A stretch of 64,000 nt of DNA. It comes from Bacteroidota bacterium. GTDB lineage: Bacteria > Bacteroidota > Bacteroidia > Chitinophagales > Chitinophagaceae. The DNA is taken from assembly GCA_028876495.1 (NCBI GenBank), contig JAGWRO010000023.1:1-64000 (forward strand), read 5' to 3'. Each line of letters starts with the position of its first letter. Position 1 is the first letter of the stretch. Position numbers and translations under genes: made by a program. Below the pieces are notes generated by a model, which did no database searches, was not told the origin of the DNA, and saw nothing but the letters and a program-made list of their open reading frames with translations. Below, one piece after another: positions 51,285 through 61,771 of the stretch.

Positions 51285-53120
51285 TCACTTTGAAACCTTA
51301 CTTCCCAGCCATGCTTTCCTGAATTGGTTTATCGCTTCGGTAACGGGTTTTCCTTCTTCTTCATAAGTCACCACTTTTAGTGAAGGATCTTCCTGTAAAG
51401 TAATTTCCGCTTCATTCGGCACTTCACGGTGAATATATTTTACCTCAATCTTATCGCCGGGCTGATGAGCTGCCAATATAGATTGGATGTCTTCCGCACT
51501 TGAAATAGATTTGCCGTCCAGTTCAGTGATCACATCATCGTAATCAAGGCCTGCATTGTAGATGGGTTGATCTTTTAATGTATTGGTGGAAATTTGTAAA
51601 CCATTGTCAGCAGCTTCTGTTCTGAAATTTCCCATCCATGCTTTGCCGGGATTGGCTTTTACCAAATCCAAACCGGCATTTTTCAATTGCGTTTTATAAT
51701 CACTCTTTTGAGTGCCATAAATGTATTTATTAAAGAAGCTTTTAGCAAACGAAGGATCTTTGGTTACTTCTGCAAGTACTTTTTCCAATCCTTCATTCGT
51801 ATAAGGAATGTAAGGCTTGCCAAATTTTTTCCAAACCGCTTGCATATAGTCATCCAGCGTTAAATGATAATCATTACGCAGTCTGAAATCAAGTGCCAGC
51901 GCGGTAACTGCGCCATAATAATAATAAGTAGTAAAAATATTCGGATAATTGGTGCGGTCAATAGAAACACCGGCATCAGTAAAAACTGCCTGGTTGCTCA
52001 TGGTAACTTCTGAAAACTCTTTCGAGCCCGGACTGTTCAAAACGTAATTCAACATACCGCCAAGAATACCGCAATACTCATTCAAATCTTTAAACCCTGC
52101 ACGCTGCAAAACGAGCTCGCCATAATATTGCGTAAAACCTTCGGCAAACCAAAGGCTGCTGCTCATATCCGCTTCTTTAAAATCAAAAGGTTCGATATCT
52201 CGCGGACGAATACACTTTACATTCCAGCAATGAAAAAATTCGTGGGAGGATGTGCTAAGGACATTCATCACATTATCAACCAACTGTCCGCGATAAGTAA
52301 TAAATGTAGAATTCCGGTGTTCCATTCCGTCGCCATGCACAAAAGGATTTACATTCTCAATAAAAGTGTACGTGCCGTAATCATAATCAGGTAGTTCACC
52401 AAAAACCGCTTCTTCTTCTTTTACCACTTTTTGTTCCATTGCTGTATATGCGTTCATCAAGCTGTCTGATGCTTTGGCGTGCATTACCAATCGCATTACT
52501 TCGTTTTTACCATCCGGATTTTTTACGGTCCATGTGCGCAAATGAAAATCACTCAGCTCTGTCGGCGAATCCATCATGTATTGAAAATTGCGTGCATAGT
52601 AGGTGTTAGTTGCAGGCATTGGTTTCAGTTGAGTAGCCACTTTCCAGTGAAGCGATTGAGGCATGTCGAATTCAAAAGTGATCGGTTCCTGGTCGTGCCC
52701 TTCGATCCACATAAACGTGGCAGGCATATTCAAATGCGCTTCAGAAGAATCAATGTCATCATAAGTTCCGTCTCCATAATCGCCATATAAAGTGTAGGTG
52801 ATTTTTACGGTGGATGGATGATGCGCCACTTTATAAATATCACCTGAAACTCTTTCTATTGTCAAAGGCTTATCATTGTTGTCGAACGCTTTTACGTTAT
52901 ACACATTCTTCCCAAATTCAGCGGTAGCATATCTTCCCGCAGAAGAACGGCTCATGCGAAAAGTTGCCGGAGCGCTGCTGAGTTTGTTAACCACCAATTG
53001 TACCTGTGCCTCATGATGGCGGTAATTGGCAAAAGAAATTTTATAATGAATGTTTTCCTGGGCAGAACTACGTGTAGCCGTAAACGTGATAACGACTAAA
53101 AGAGCAAGAATTTTTTTCAT
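51285..53120 (-). CDS. M61 family metallopeptidase with PDZ domain
   Basis: 611 aa with a signal peptide ending at SSAQ. The peptidase motif HEFFHCWN is near residue 290 with zinc-binding histidines, and the third ligand is in WFAEGFTQYYGEL about 35 residues later. A C-terminal PDZ domain (NTLKDQPIYNAGLDYDDVITELDGKSI) is near 520. Glycyl-aminopeptidase-like enzymes of this family act in the periplasm. Single gene. Confidence 0.92.
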   Translation of the reverse strand: MKKILALLVVITFTATRSSAQENIHYKISFANYRHHEAQVQLVVNKLSSAPATFRMSRSSAGRYATAEFGKNVYNVKAFDNNDKPLTIERVSGDIYKVAHHPSTVKITYTLYGDYGDGTYDDIDSSEAHLNMPATFMWIEGHDQEPITFEFDMPQSLHWKVATQLKPMPATNTYYARNFQYMMDSPTELSDFHLRTWTVKNPDGKNEVMRLVMHAKASDSLMNAYTAMEQKVVKEEEAVFGELPDYDYGTYTFIENVNPFVHGDGMEHRNSTFITYRGQLVDNVMNVLSTSSHEFFHCWNVKCIRPRDIEPFDFKEADMSSSLWFAEGFTQYYGELVLQRAGFKDLNEYCGILGGMLNYVLNSPGSKEFSEVTMSNQAVFTDAGVSIDRTNYPNIFTTYYYYGAVTALALDFRLRNDYHLTLDDYMQAVWKKFGKPYIPYTNEGLEKVLAEVTKDPSFAKSFFNKYIYGTQKSDYKTQLKNAGLDLVKANPGKAWMGNFRTEAADNGLQISTNTLKDQPIYNAGLDYDDVITELDGKSISSAEDIQSILAAHQPGDKIEVKYIHREVPNEAEITLQEDPSLKVVTYEEEGKPVTEAINQFRKAWLGSKVSK

Positions 53121-53437
53121 AGCAATGATTAAAAAGTTTGAGCGTAAAAATAATGCATTGAAGAGAATTTTCTCTTTTTTGAAAATCGAATAAAAATTTA
53201 TTTAATAAAGTTTAAACCGGGGGCTGTAAATTCAACCGCATCAAAAAACCATTTTAGCAATTTGTAATAAGCGATCCTTTCGCAGTAAACCAATAAAAAA
53301 TAATCCTTTTTATTTGGTTATTTATCAATGCGAAATGAAAAGCGATTTATTTAAAATTTCTCTTTAAATTTATTCACGAAACCGTATTGCATTTTTCAAA
53401 CCGTCTTCTTAATCTATCATCACAAAATCTACTAATC
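53121..53437. other. Divergent gap with one interspersed motif
   Basis: Holds 36-nt motif copy 11 at 53282-53317 and an AGAGA-loop-TCTCT hairpin with a T run near 53163-53180. Otherwise nothing recognisable. Confidence 0.35.
53282..53317 (+). repeat. 36-nt CAGTAAA/TTTTG interspersed motif, copy 11
   Basis: Starts GCAGTAAACCAAT, ends CCTTTTTATTTGG, 36 nt. It lies 120 nt before the ATG at 53438. Confidence 0.5.
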
Positions 53438-54358
53438 ATGAAACTAACCAGGAGAAAATTTCTCGTCAACAGTTCTATCGCACTTGCAGGAACTATGTTA
53501 CTGCCCGACTTTATTCTTGCCAATAAAAAAGCCAGCGATCATATTCTCGGCATACAGTTATATTCGGTGCGCGACGACATGCAGAAAGATCCGCTGGGGA
53601 CGCTGAAACAGTTGGCTGCTATGGGTTATAAGAATGTAGAACATGCCAACTATATTGACAGAAAATTTTATGGCTATTCTGCTGCAGATTTTAAAAAAGT
53701 ATTGGATGATCTTGGCCTGTATATGCCGAGCGGCCATACCGTTATGTCGGCTAAAGACTGGAATACCAGCACCAAAGATTTTACAGATGTATGGAAACAA
53801 ACCGTTGAAGACGCCGCGATAGTAGGAGAGATGTATGTCATCAGTCCGTGGCTTGATGAGAGCCTTCGTCAAAATTATGATGACCTGTTGGCGTTTTTGG
53901 ATGTATTCAATAAATCGGGTGAACTATGCAAAAAATCAGGATTAAAATTTGGTTACCATAATCATGATTTTGAATTTAAATATTCATTGAATGGCAAGCT
54001 GATTTATGATATTATTTTAGACAAAACCGATCCTGACCTGGTGTTGCAACAAATTGACATCGGCAATATGTACGGCGCCGGAGGAAGAGCCTTGGAAATC
54101 GTTCAAAAACATCCCGGAAGATTCCAAAGTATGCACGTAAAAGATGAGATCAAAGCGCCGGGCAAAGGCGAGATGGGCGACAATTACGAAAGCACTGTTC
54201 TGGGCAAAGGCATCCTACCCGTAAAAGAAATTGTTGATGTCTTCAAAGCAAAGGGCGGCACTACAGAATTTATTATCGAGCAGGAATCTTACCAGGGCAA
54301 ATCACCGCTTGATTGTTCAAAAGAAGATTTAGCAGTGATGAAGAGCTGGGGATTTTAA
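53438..54358 (+). CDS. Sugar phosphate isomerase/epimerase, Tat-exported
   Basis: 306 aa from ATG 53438, which gives a twin-arginine signal (MKLTRRKFLVNSSIALAGTM). An upstream in-frame ATG at 53387 would place the signal 17 residues inside and is not used. A xylose-isomerase-like TIM barrel follows: GIQLYSVRDDMQKDPLGTLKQLAAMGYKNVEHA, FGYHNHDFEFK near residue 170, and metal residues in QQIDIGNMYGAGG and MHVKDE. Substrate unknown; periplasmic sugar isomerisation is inferred. Confidence 0.9.
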   Translation: MKLTRRKFLVNSSIALAGTMLLPDFILANKKASDHILGIQLYSVRDDMQKDPLGTLKQLAAMGYKNVEHANYIDRKFYGYSAADFKKVLDDLGLYMPSGHTVMSAKDWNTSTKDFTDVWKQTVEDAAIVGEMYVISPWLDESLRQNYDDLLAFLDVFNKSGELCKKSGLKFGYHNHDFEFKYSLNGKLIYDIILDKTDPDLVLQQIDIGNMYGAGGRALEIVQKHPGRFQSMHVKDEIKAPGKGEMGDNYESTVLGKGILPVKEIVDVFKAKGGTTEFIIEQESYQGKSPLDCSKEDLAVMKSWGF

Positions 54359-54404
54359 GTGGGAAAGTTTTCCTGGTTGGTCAACTTTCAAAAAGTTCAA
54401 AATC

Positions 54405-54440
54405 TCAGTAAACAAATAAATAATCCGGATTTATATTTTT
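54405..54440 (+). repeat. 36-nt CAGTAAA/TTTTG interspersed motif, copy 12
   Basis: Starts TCAGTAAACAAAT, ends GATTTATATTTTT, 36 nt. It lies in a convergent gap and touches the stop codon of the GH2 gene. Confidence 0.5.
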
Positions 54441-57246
54441 AATTATTTGCTATTCCCAACGGGATGATTTTTTTCTCCACATTCCATCCGCTTACTGCCA
54501 ATTGAGTTTTGCCGATTGCAATTTTAGCATTCGGAATACTTACTGTAACCGTTGTGCTTTCGTTTGGCGACAATGAAAAATAATTATCTGACCAAAAAGA
54601 TGGCAATATCTCTTTCCCATTTTCGATGATCTGCGGATTAATAAAGAAGGCTAATCCTTTGTTAGTATTGGAGATTTGCAATGTCCATTTTGTTTCGTTT
54701 TTCAGCTTTTCGGTTTTAATCACTTTTACTTTTACCTCAGCGGCAGGCATTTCTTTTAATACTTTAAAATTATGATCGGGAGCAAACCAATAAGTATTCT
54801 GCGAAATGGTTTTTCCTGTTGCATTTTTAAGAGATAAAACCACAAACGAAACTCCGTTTTCTTTTGCCAAAACGTTTTGCAGCGATATAGATTCTTTTAC
54901 ATCACTTGCTTTTAAACTCATCGCTTTATTTTGGCTGAATAATAATTTACTGTTCAGATCGTACACCTTAACTTCTGCTTTTAAACCAACTTGTGATTTA
55001 TAAGATCGGTTAACAATTGCAACTACCGAATCATCGAGGTTCAATTGAATATGCACCGGCTCACAGGCTCTTTTCATAAAATAATATCCCGCATTCGGGT
55101 TCAGATACCAATCATACACCTGCCAGATCACACTTGGAAGAGCCGCATTTAATTTCCACAACATTACGCCACCGGTTTCATTTAATTTATGTCCAGCAGC
55201 TTCAAAAATTCCCCTATAACCATCGGCATTAACCAGTTGCATTTTATCTGAAAAGTCTTTCATGCTTTCAGGCGCTCCGTATCTTTCAGCCATGGCATTG
55301 TAATAGGTATCATAATGGCCGTTGCCCACACACGCATCATGATAACCCCAGGTATTATTTAAAGGAAAAGGTAGGGTAGAGTCAGGAACAAGGTTATTAA
55401 TAATTGCCGGTAAAGTTTCGTAAGGCGGCTGGGAAGGAATGCCGGTTTCATCTTTAAAAACCCAGTCTCTTCCCGCATCAGCGAGTTTGTAATAATGAGC
55501 CGCATCCTGCCATGAATAAGGGCCGCCGCTATAAACACCTGAAGGCTGGTCATCAGGCCATGAACCTTTCCAGCCAGTGGGCAATTTTGCAAAACCTGAT
55601 GAACTCGGAATAAATGGCCTTGTGCCATCAAGTGTGGCTACATCATTTCGCATCGCATCATACAATTCTTTTCTTGCATGGCCTTCATTTCCTCCTGTCC
55701 AAAGTAATAAACTGGCATGATTTCTAATCCTGTAAATAGTGCTTTCCATATTCCTGATAAAAACATTTCCTTCTAAAGGCCAGTCGGGTGAGCCTTTAAA
55801 TTCGCCCTGTGTATCACCTGTTACCCAGAAATCCTGCCAAACCAATAATCCGTATTTGTCGGCCATGTCAAAGAAAATATCCGGCGGTGCAATGCCGCCG
55901 CCCCAGATACGAACCAAATTGATATTTGCATTTCTGCACAAGTGCAGTTCATAATCATAACGGGCTGAATCCCTGTTGAGCATCATATCAGGAACCCACG
56001 CGCCACCATCTAAATGAATCCTTTCCGCATTCACATAAAAATCTCTTCGTGCCCAACCGTTCACCATTACCACTTTCGAACTCACCGTCCTGATTCCTAA
56101 GACAAATGACGTATCATCAGAAATTTGGTTGCCGTTTTGATATTGCAACCGGATGCGGTATAAATTCGGCTGTCCATAGCCGTTAGGCCACCATAAATGT
56201 GGTTTTTGAATAGTAAACTGTTTAACGTTTTGAGGGCTTAAATGAACATCAGCAGAACCATTTGCATCGATTGAAATTTTTTGATTTACGGTAAAAGATG
56301 GCCCACTAAAGTTTTCAGGGCTGATCGTAATTTTTAAATTTCCATTTTGTTTTTCTGCACCATAATTGTTTAAAGAAAGATCGAGCGATAGATGGGCAAT
56401 ATTGGTATCAGGAAGATTAGGAAGCTCTGTTTTGATATGTGGATTTTGAATTACCACCTGCCCTGAAGTGCGTAAATAAACCGGTTGCCAGATTCCCATA
56501 TTTCTGTCACGAACTGCCGGCATCCAGTCCCAGCCTACAGAACAAAGCATCGTTACATTTTTTCCTATATCACCGGTTGGGCCTCCGTTCGCAAAGAAAT
56601 CCCCCAGCGCTTTTAATTGTGGTGTAGCGGGTAATCCCGGGTAATCCAACGGATAAATTTTTACGGCAAGAACATTGGTTTCTCCGGCATGAATTGTATT
56701 AGTCACGTCAAGGCTGTACTGAGCGAACATGCCGGCCATTTGAGAAGAATCTGCGATCTGCTTTCCGTTTACCCAAACGGCGGCGCGATAATTAATTCCT
56801 TTAAAAATCAGTTGAAAATGTTTACCCTTATCACTTTTAGGAACTGTAAAAGTGGTTCGATACCAATAAGGTTTTTTCCAGGGGTTGGGTTCATTGGGAA
56901 GATAGCTATACTGCTCCAGGTTGTACTGGTGATTAAAAGAATCGGAAGCATCAGGAATGAGCATGTTGTTCATGCCGATATAAGGATCGGGATACACTTT
57001 ATTGGCAACCAAACCGGTTAGAACTGTTGAAGGAACCTTCACCGGAAACCAATATACACGCGAATTATAGGCCGAAGTGGAAAGTTCTTTTCCCGTTTCA
57101 GTAATTACATAAGAAGATTGCAGGTTAAAATTTGTAAGAGCTATTTGTTTTACATCATGGCTTTGTGCGGTTAGAAAGGAAGGAGCACAAAAAAGTAAAC
57201 CCAAAAGAAGAAAATGAACTTTCATATTTCGCATGATACGTTTCAA
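54439..57246 (-). CDS. Glycoside hydrolase family 2 (beta-mannosidase / exo-glucosaminidase-like)
   Basis: 935 aa from the first ATG; MKVHFLLLGLL at 57225 is an alternative and gives a cleaner signal peptide. Sugar-binding domain first (YWYRTTFTVPKSDKGKHFQLIFKGINYRAAVWVNGKQI), then immunoglobulin-like and TIM-barrel domains. The acid/base motif LLLWTGGNEGHARK is near residue 518 and a nucleophile candidate is in FKDETGIPSQPP near 600. The domain pattern suits mannoside or glucosaminide cleavage in the periplasm; the exact substrate is open. Confidence 0.85.
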   Translation of the reverse strand: MKRIMRNMKVHFLLLGLLFCAPSFLTAQSHDVKQIALTNFNLQSSYVITETGKELSTSAYNSRVYWFPVKVPSTVLTGLVANKVYPDPYIGMNNMLIPDASDSFNHQYNLEQYSYLPNEPNPWKKPYWYRTTFTVPKSDKGKHFQLIFKGINYRAAVWVNGKQIADSSQMAGMFAQYSLDVTNTIHAGETNVLAVKIYPLDYPGLPATPQLKALGDFFANGGPTGDIGKNVTMLCSVGWDWMPAVRDRNMGIWQPVYLRTSGQVVIQNPHIKTELPNLPDTNIAHLSLDLSLNNYGAEKQNGNLKITISPENFSGPSFTVNQKISIDANGSADVHLSPQNVKQFTIQKPHLWWPNGYGQPNLYRIRLQYQNGNQISDDTSFVLGIRTVSSKVVMVNGWARRDFYVNAERIHLDGGAWVPDMMLNRDSARYDYELHLCRNANINLVRIWGGGIAPPDIFFDMADKYGLLVWQDFWVTGDTQGEFKGSPDWPLEGNVFIRNMESTIYRIRNHASLLLWTGGNEGHARKELYDAMRNDVATLDGTRPFIPSSSGFAKLPTGWKGSWPDDQPSGVYSGGPYSWQDAAHYYKLADAGRDWVFKDETGIPSQPPYETLPAIINNLVPDSTLPFPLNNTWGYHDACVGNGHYDTYYNAMAERYGAPESMKDFSDKMQLVNADGYRGIFEAAGHKLNETGGVMLWKLNAALPSVIWQVYDWYLNPNAGYYFMKRACEPVHIQLNLDDSVVAIVNRSYKSQVGLKAEVKVYDLNSKLLFSQNKAMSLKASDVKESISLQNVLAKENGVSFVVLSLKNATGKTISQNTYWFAPDHNFKVLKEMPAAEVKVKVIKTEKLKNETKWTLQISNTNKGLAFFINPQIIENGKEILPSFWSDNYFSLSPNESTTVTVSIPNAKIAIGKTQLAVSGWNVEKKIIPLGIANN

Positions 57247-57902
57247 TTTAATGAACCATAAAATTAGCCATACTTTTCAATTTGTTTGCCGGTAACAAAG
57301 CAATTGCACATTTATATTATAAAGAAGATAAAAATGTACCTGTTGTATCTCTTTCAAATTTGTTGACAAGTGAAAGCACTCAGTGCACTGAAAAAGTTCT
57401 GTTTCAAATTAGCCGGTATTCGATATTTCTTTTTCAATTCATCTTCAACGCGATCAACAACCCAAATAAAATTCTCCTTATTTGTTGGTTCACTGTATCA
57501 GAATATAGGGAGAAAACCATTTTTAATAGTTCCTCTATAATTTTTATTTTTTAAAACCTGATCGGTATCATGTAAAAATCTGATTTGAAACAGCTTTTCA
57601 GGGTTTTTGTTCCAATAATTTTATTTCAAATAACTGCCATGAAAAAAAATCCAATAAACGATACCTCCTTAAAAAGGAATTTAATCGTTAGCAGAAGCTT
57701 GTATTTGTTTTCATCAGCCTGATTGTATGGTTATTAATTATACCTCTTAAGACCTGCATAATCTAGAAATCCCCGGTTTTATCAATATTCAGGTTGTATG
57801 TATTGCTTGTATAATTAAATACCTGGCAGAAAAACAGCCATTTCTTACTTATCAGATATAACATCCGCTGTATTTAATTAAAAATAAAAACACTTATTTA
57901 TT
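57247..57902. other. Long intergenic region before the cytochrome cluster
   Basis: 656 nt. It contains the motif copy at 57461-57496 and short degraded ORFs without a start context or codon bias; the longest open frame (57282-57554) is unconvincing. No -7 box of standard form is seen for the cytochrome gene. Confidence 0.35.
57461..57496 (-). repeat. 36-nt CAGTAAA/TTTTG interspersed motif, copy 13
   Basis: Minus-strand reading: ACAGTGAACCAAC to AATTTTATTTGGG, 36 nt. It lies about 215 nt upstream of the GH2 start on the same strand. Confidence 0.5.
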
Positions 57903-59936
57903 ATGGAGTTGCATAAACAAAAATGGCATAGCCGGCTAACCATTTGGGTAGTCGGGCTTTTGCTCTTTGAATTGATTTCCGGTTTAATAATATACCTGGG
58001 TTCTTTCAGTTTAACTACCCAGGCCCTTGTTGTTATACATACAGCCCTCGGGCTTGTAGTAGTTATACCCTATATCATTTATCAAATACGACATTGGTTG
58101 TCGTACCGTAAGAACCACCTTACTCAGCATAAACTGATAGGTTATATTGCAATGGGTACTGCGGCCGTAGCTGCTATAACCGGTCTTCTGTTAACCTACG
58201 AAGCTGTATTCCAAACCCGTATAAATTATTTATGGGATCAGATCCATATTGTTGCAACATTTGCCTTTTTGTTATCAATAGTACCTCATATAGGGTTATT
58301 AATTATCCGCGATTATAAAGCCAATAAGGAGAAGAAAACTCTTTCACTCATAAAAGCTGAAAGAACATTTGGATACCGTGTTTTTTTTGTGCTTACCATA
58401 TTAATAGCTTTCGTGGCTCTTTTCGTTTATGCTTATAATCCGATTCATTTTAATAATAAATTTCCGGCTAATTACCAGTTTATGTATGGTAAGAATAAGC
58501 CATTTGAGCCGAGCCTTGCCACCACCATAAACGGGCATGCTATCGATGCCCGGCTTTTGGGTAATTCAAAATCCTGTATGAGTAGTGGTTGTCATACCAA
58601 TATAGGCCATGAATGGGAAGCCAATGCTCATCGCTATTCTGCCATGGATCCGGCTTTTCGTGTAGTTCAGCATGCTATGGCCGTTGAAAAAGGTCCTGCA
58701 TCGACACGATATTGCGGAGGTTGCCACGATCCGATTTCTCTTTTATCCGGTTCCAAGAATCTGGATGATACTAAACTCACAAATCCGATGGGATTGGATG
58801 AAGGAATATCCTGTGTAAGTTGCCATTCTATAACAAAAGTCGATGTAATGGGGAATGCCCAGTACCAGATTACAAAACGGGTACCCTATATGTATGAAAT
58901 AGAAAAAGGAAAAGCAGCCAAGTTTTTGAGTGATTTTTTAATTCGCGCTTATCCACAGTACCATGTTGCGAGTTTTAACAAAACAATTTTAAAGACGCCG
59001 GAATTCTGTGGTTCATGTCATAAACAATTTATTGATAAACAAGTAAACGGTGTAGGAACGGTACAGTTGCAGAATCAATATGACAGTTGGCGAAAAAGTC
59101 ACTGGAATCATCCTGGGGTGGCTACGAAATCGATTGAGTGCCGCGAATGCCATATGCCGCTGGATTCTTCATTTGATCCGGCTAACGGAGATCCGTCGGA
59201 TTATAACAGAACACCCAATGATAATATGCACCGAAGCCACCGATTCCTTGGTGGCAATCAGTTCATGCCAACCTTATTGAAACTTCCGGGTGGTAAAAAA
59301 CAAGTAGAATTAGTGGAAAAATGGCTGAAGGGAGAAATACAGATTCCGGAAATTAAAAATAAATGGCATAATGGTGCGGTTCTTCCTATCCAGGTAGAAA
59401 CTCCTGACACTATTAGTGCCGGACAAGGAGTAGGGATAGATGTGACTGTCACAAACAATAAATCCGGGCATCACTTTCCTACTGGTCCTCTCGATTTGAT
59501 ACAAGCTTGGATTGAGGTAACCGTAAAAGACAGTTATGGTAATATAGTTTATTCTTCCGGTGTTCTGGATCAGCATCACTTCATTCCGCCAGGATCAGTT
59601 ATCTATCGTGCTCAGCCCGTTGATCAGTTTGGGAGCGATGTAGACAAACATAATTTGTGGAACCTGGTTGGTATAAAGTTCAGCCGGGCGCTTTACCCCG
59701 GATTCAGTGATCAGTTAAAATATAATTTTATTTATAAACCGGGGATACAAGGTAATACTCATACTAACGATACGCTGTATGTTAATGCTAAATTGTGTTA
59801 TAGAAAATTCAACCAGTTTGTACTTAACACTTTTTTTTCTGACAATGGCAAAATTGATATCACTGCTCCGGTTACTGTTTTATCCAGTGATTCTAAGAAG
59901 ATAATTGTCAAAAGATCAAACCACACCCATTCGTAA
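57903..59936 (+). CDS. Membrane b-type cytochrome fused to a pentaheme cytochrome c
   Basis: 677 aa. Five N-terminal helices (about 12-35, 41-62, 78-102, 112-136, 156-178). Helix 2 has His46 and His64 and helix 4 has His115 and His129, spaced as in diheme b-type bundles. Then come five heme-c sites: CX4CH at 225-231 (CMSSGCH, not the standard spacing) and CXXCH at 271, 304, 369 and 413. The heme-c part resembles the cytochrome c554 family. The C-terminal 200 residues are beta-rich. It likely moves electrons between quinone and a periplasmic or surface acceptor. First gene of a three-gene operon. Confidence 0.85.
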   Translation: MELHKQKWHSRLTIWVVGLLLFELISGLIIYLGSFSLTTQALVVIHTALGLVVVIPYIIYQIRHWLSYRKNHLTQHKLIGYIAMGTAAVAAITGLLLTYEAVFQTRINYLWDQIHIVATFAFLLSIVPHIGLLIIRDYKANKEKKTLSLIKAERTFGYRVFFVLTILIAFVALFVYAYNPIHFNNKFPANYQFMYGKNKPFEPSLATTINGHAIDARLLGNSKSCMSSGCHTNIGHEWEANAHRYSAMDPAFRVVQHAMAVEKGPASTRYCGGCHDPISLLSGSKNLDDTKLTNPMGLDEGISCVSCHSITKVDVMGNAQYQITKRVPYMYEIEKGKAAKFLSDFLIRAYPQYHVASFNKTILKTPEFCGSCHKQFIDKQVNGVGTVQLQNQYDSWRKSHWNHPGVATKSIECRECHMPLDSSFDPANGDPSDYNRTPNDNMHRSHRFLGGNQFMPTLLKLPGGKKQVELVEKWLKGEIQIPEIKNKWHNGAVLPIQVETPDTISAGQGVGIDVTVTNNKSGHHFPTGPLDLIQAWIEVTVKDSYGNIVYSSGVLDQHHFIPPGSVIYRAQPVDQFGSDVDKHNLWNLVGIKFSRALYPGFSDQLKYNFIYKPGIQGNTHTNDTLYVNAKLCYRKFNQFVLNTFFSDNGKIDITAPVTVLSSDSKKIIVKRSNHTHS

Positions 59937-59941
59937 TACTT

Positions 59942-61762
59942 ATGTCTGTATCCAGAAGAAAACGGTCCATCTTTGTAACAAGCCTTATAGCAACTGTATT
60001 TGCATTGGTATTAGCTCTCTTTTTTTTCAGGAAGCAAAAGGTAAACCTTTATAGTCCCGGAGAAACGGTGAAAGGCGTTACGGCGGAACTATATAAGCCG
60101 GTTCCGAAGAATCATCCGGATGTAGTCTTTACGGATATTACAAAGAGAGCCGGTATCAATTTCACACACTTCTATGGAAAACGTAGCACTCAATTACCTG
60201 AAGATATGGGATCCGGTGCAGCATGGATTGATTATGACCAGGACGGCTTTGATGACTTATTAGTGGTGAATGAAGCAGGTCCTTTGACGATGACTCCGGA
60301 GGAAGTTAAAAAATCCCCTGCCTATACCAGGCTTTATCATAACAATGGTAACGGAACATTTACAGATGTAACCACACAGTCAGGAATAAACTTTCATGGT
60401 TGCGGAATGGGAGTAGCGGTTGGAGATGTTGATAATGATGGTTATCCCGATATTTTTATTAGCGCTTATGGTAAAAATGTATATTATCATAATAACGGAA
60501 ATGGCACTTTTGCAGATGAAACCAGTAAAGCCGGATTTGGAGGAAAGGAAGGCTTTTGGACGGGCGCCAGCTGGGCCGATTATGACAGAGACGGCTTTTT
60601 GGATTTGTATGTTTGTGGTTATGTAAAGTACAGTCAATTGGATAAACAGCCAGTATCAACCAGGGATAATAATGAAGAACCAGCCGGTATTAATCCTTTG
60701 TCTTTTCCTCCGCAACGTAACTTATTATATCATAACAACAGAAATGGAACTTTCACAGAAGTAGCCATTCCTGCAGGAGTTGCCGATCCTAAAGGAAAGA
60801 GTCTTTCTGCATCCTGGTGTGATTTTAATAATGATGGTTGGCCTGATTTGTATGTCGCTAATGATGTGTCTGATAATGTGCTGTATCTAAATAACGGGGA
60901 TGGAACATTTAATGAAATTAGTCACCTGGCACACGTGGCTGATTATCGTGGTGCCATGGGTCTTGCTGTCGGAGATTGGGACAATGACGGAGATATGGAT
61001 TTATTTGTAACCCATTGGCTTGCCGAAGAAAATGGTTTTTATATTAATAAGCTTAATACAATAGGTAAAATACCGGGTACACTACATGCCCTTCAATTTC
61101 AGGATGAGGCAGAAAAATATGGCCTTGGCCAGGTTTCATTAGATGATGTGGCATGGGGCACTTCATTTTTTGATTATGACAATGATACCCGCCTTGATTT
61201 ATTGGTGATTAACGGTAGTACCAACCAGCAAGAAGATCATCCAGAATATTTAGTTCCAATGAAAGACCGTCTCTTTTGGAATGAAGGGCCTGAAAAAGGG
61301 TTTGCCGAAGTAACACCAGTTAGTGGTGAAGCATTATCCTATGAAAATGTAGGCAGGGGAGCAGCGTTTGGAGATTATGATAATGACGGGGATGTTGATG
61401 TGTTTATAGTAAATAATTGTGGCGAGGGGGTGCTATTGAGAAATGACGGCGGGAATAAAAATAACTGGTTGGAATTAAAATTGGTGGGTACCAAAAGTAA
61501 TCGGTCGGCGATCGGGGCCAGAATAAGGATAGTAAGTGGCAAAGTATCTCAAATTCGCGAAGTAAATAATCAGAGTTCATACTTATCACAAAATAGTCTG
61601 ACGCAACATTTTGGTTTAGCAAAATATACGAAAGTAGATACGCTTAAAATTCAGTGGCCGAGCGGTCTTAATCAGCAATTTCTGAATATTCCGATAAATG
61701 AACGTATAGAAATAACCGAAGGAGTAAATAGGATTAAAAATTTAAAGAATCTTCATAATTGA
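59942..61762 (+). CDS. CRTAC1 family protein (VCBS/FG-GAP repeats with ASPIC/UnbV domain)
   Basis: 606 aa. One N-terminal helix anchors it. Several calcium-binding propeller repeats with DxDxDG loops follow (WIDYDQDGFDDLLVVNEAG, VGDVDNDGYPDIFISAYG, VGDWDNDGDMDLFVTHW, GDYDNDGDVDVFIVNN). A C-terminal ASPIC/UnbV domain ends it (NWLELKLVGTKSNRSAIGARIRIVSG, LKIQWPSGLNQQF). It begins 5 nt after the cytochrome gene. Function unknown; surface binding is inferred. Confidence 0.9.
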   Translation: MSVSRRKRSIFVTSLIATVFALVLALFFFRKQKVNLYSPGETVKGVTAELYKPVPKNHPDVVFTDITKRAGINFTHFYGKRSTQLPEDMGSGAAWIDYDQDGFDDLLVVNEAGPLTMTPEEVKKSPAYTRLYHNNGNGTFTDVTTQSGINFHGCGMGVAVGDVDNDGYPDIFISAYGKNVYYHNNGNGTFADETSKAGFGGKEGFWTGASWADYDRDGFLDLYVCGYVKYSQLDKQPVSTRDNNEEPAGINPLSFPPQRNLLYHNNRNGTFTEVAIPAGVADPKGKSLSASWCDFNNDGWPDLYVANDVSDNVLYLNNGDGTFNEISHLAHVADYRGAMGLAVGDWDNDGDMDLFVTHWLAEENGFYINKLNTIGKIPGTLHALQFQDEAEKYGLGQVSLDDVAWGTSFFDYDNDTRLDLLVINGSTNQQEDHPEYLVPMKDRLFWNEGPEKGFAEVTPVSGEALSYENVGRGAAFGDYDNDGDVDVFIVNNCGEGVLLRNDGGNKNNWLELKLVGTKSNRSAIGARIRIVSGKVSQIREVNNQSSYLSQNSLTQHFGLAKYTKVDTLKIQWPSGLNQQFLNIPINERIEITEGVNRIKNLKNLHN

Positions 61763-61771
61763 TGAGACCTT

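Noticed and set aside
53163..53180. AGAGA/TCTCT hairpin with T run as terminator
   Set aside because: No gene on the plus strand ends before it; the M61 gene starts on the other strand, so the match is likely chance.
57282..57554. 90-codon ORF upstream of the cytochrome operon
   Set aside because: Composition is low-complexity Phe/Ile/Ser, it contains motif copy 13 on the other strand, and no start context or known domain is seen.
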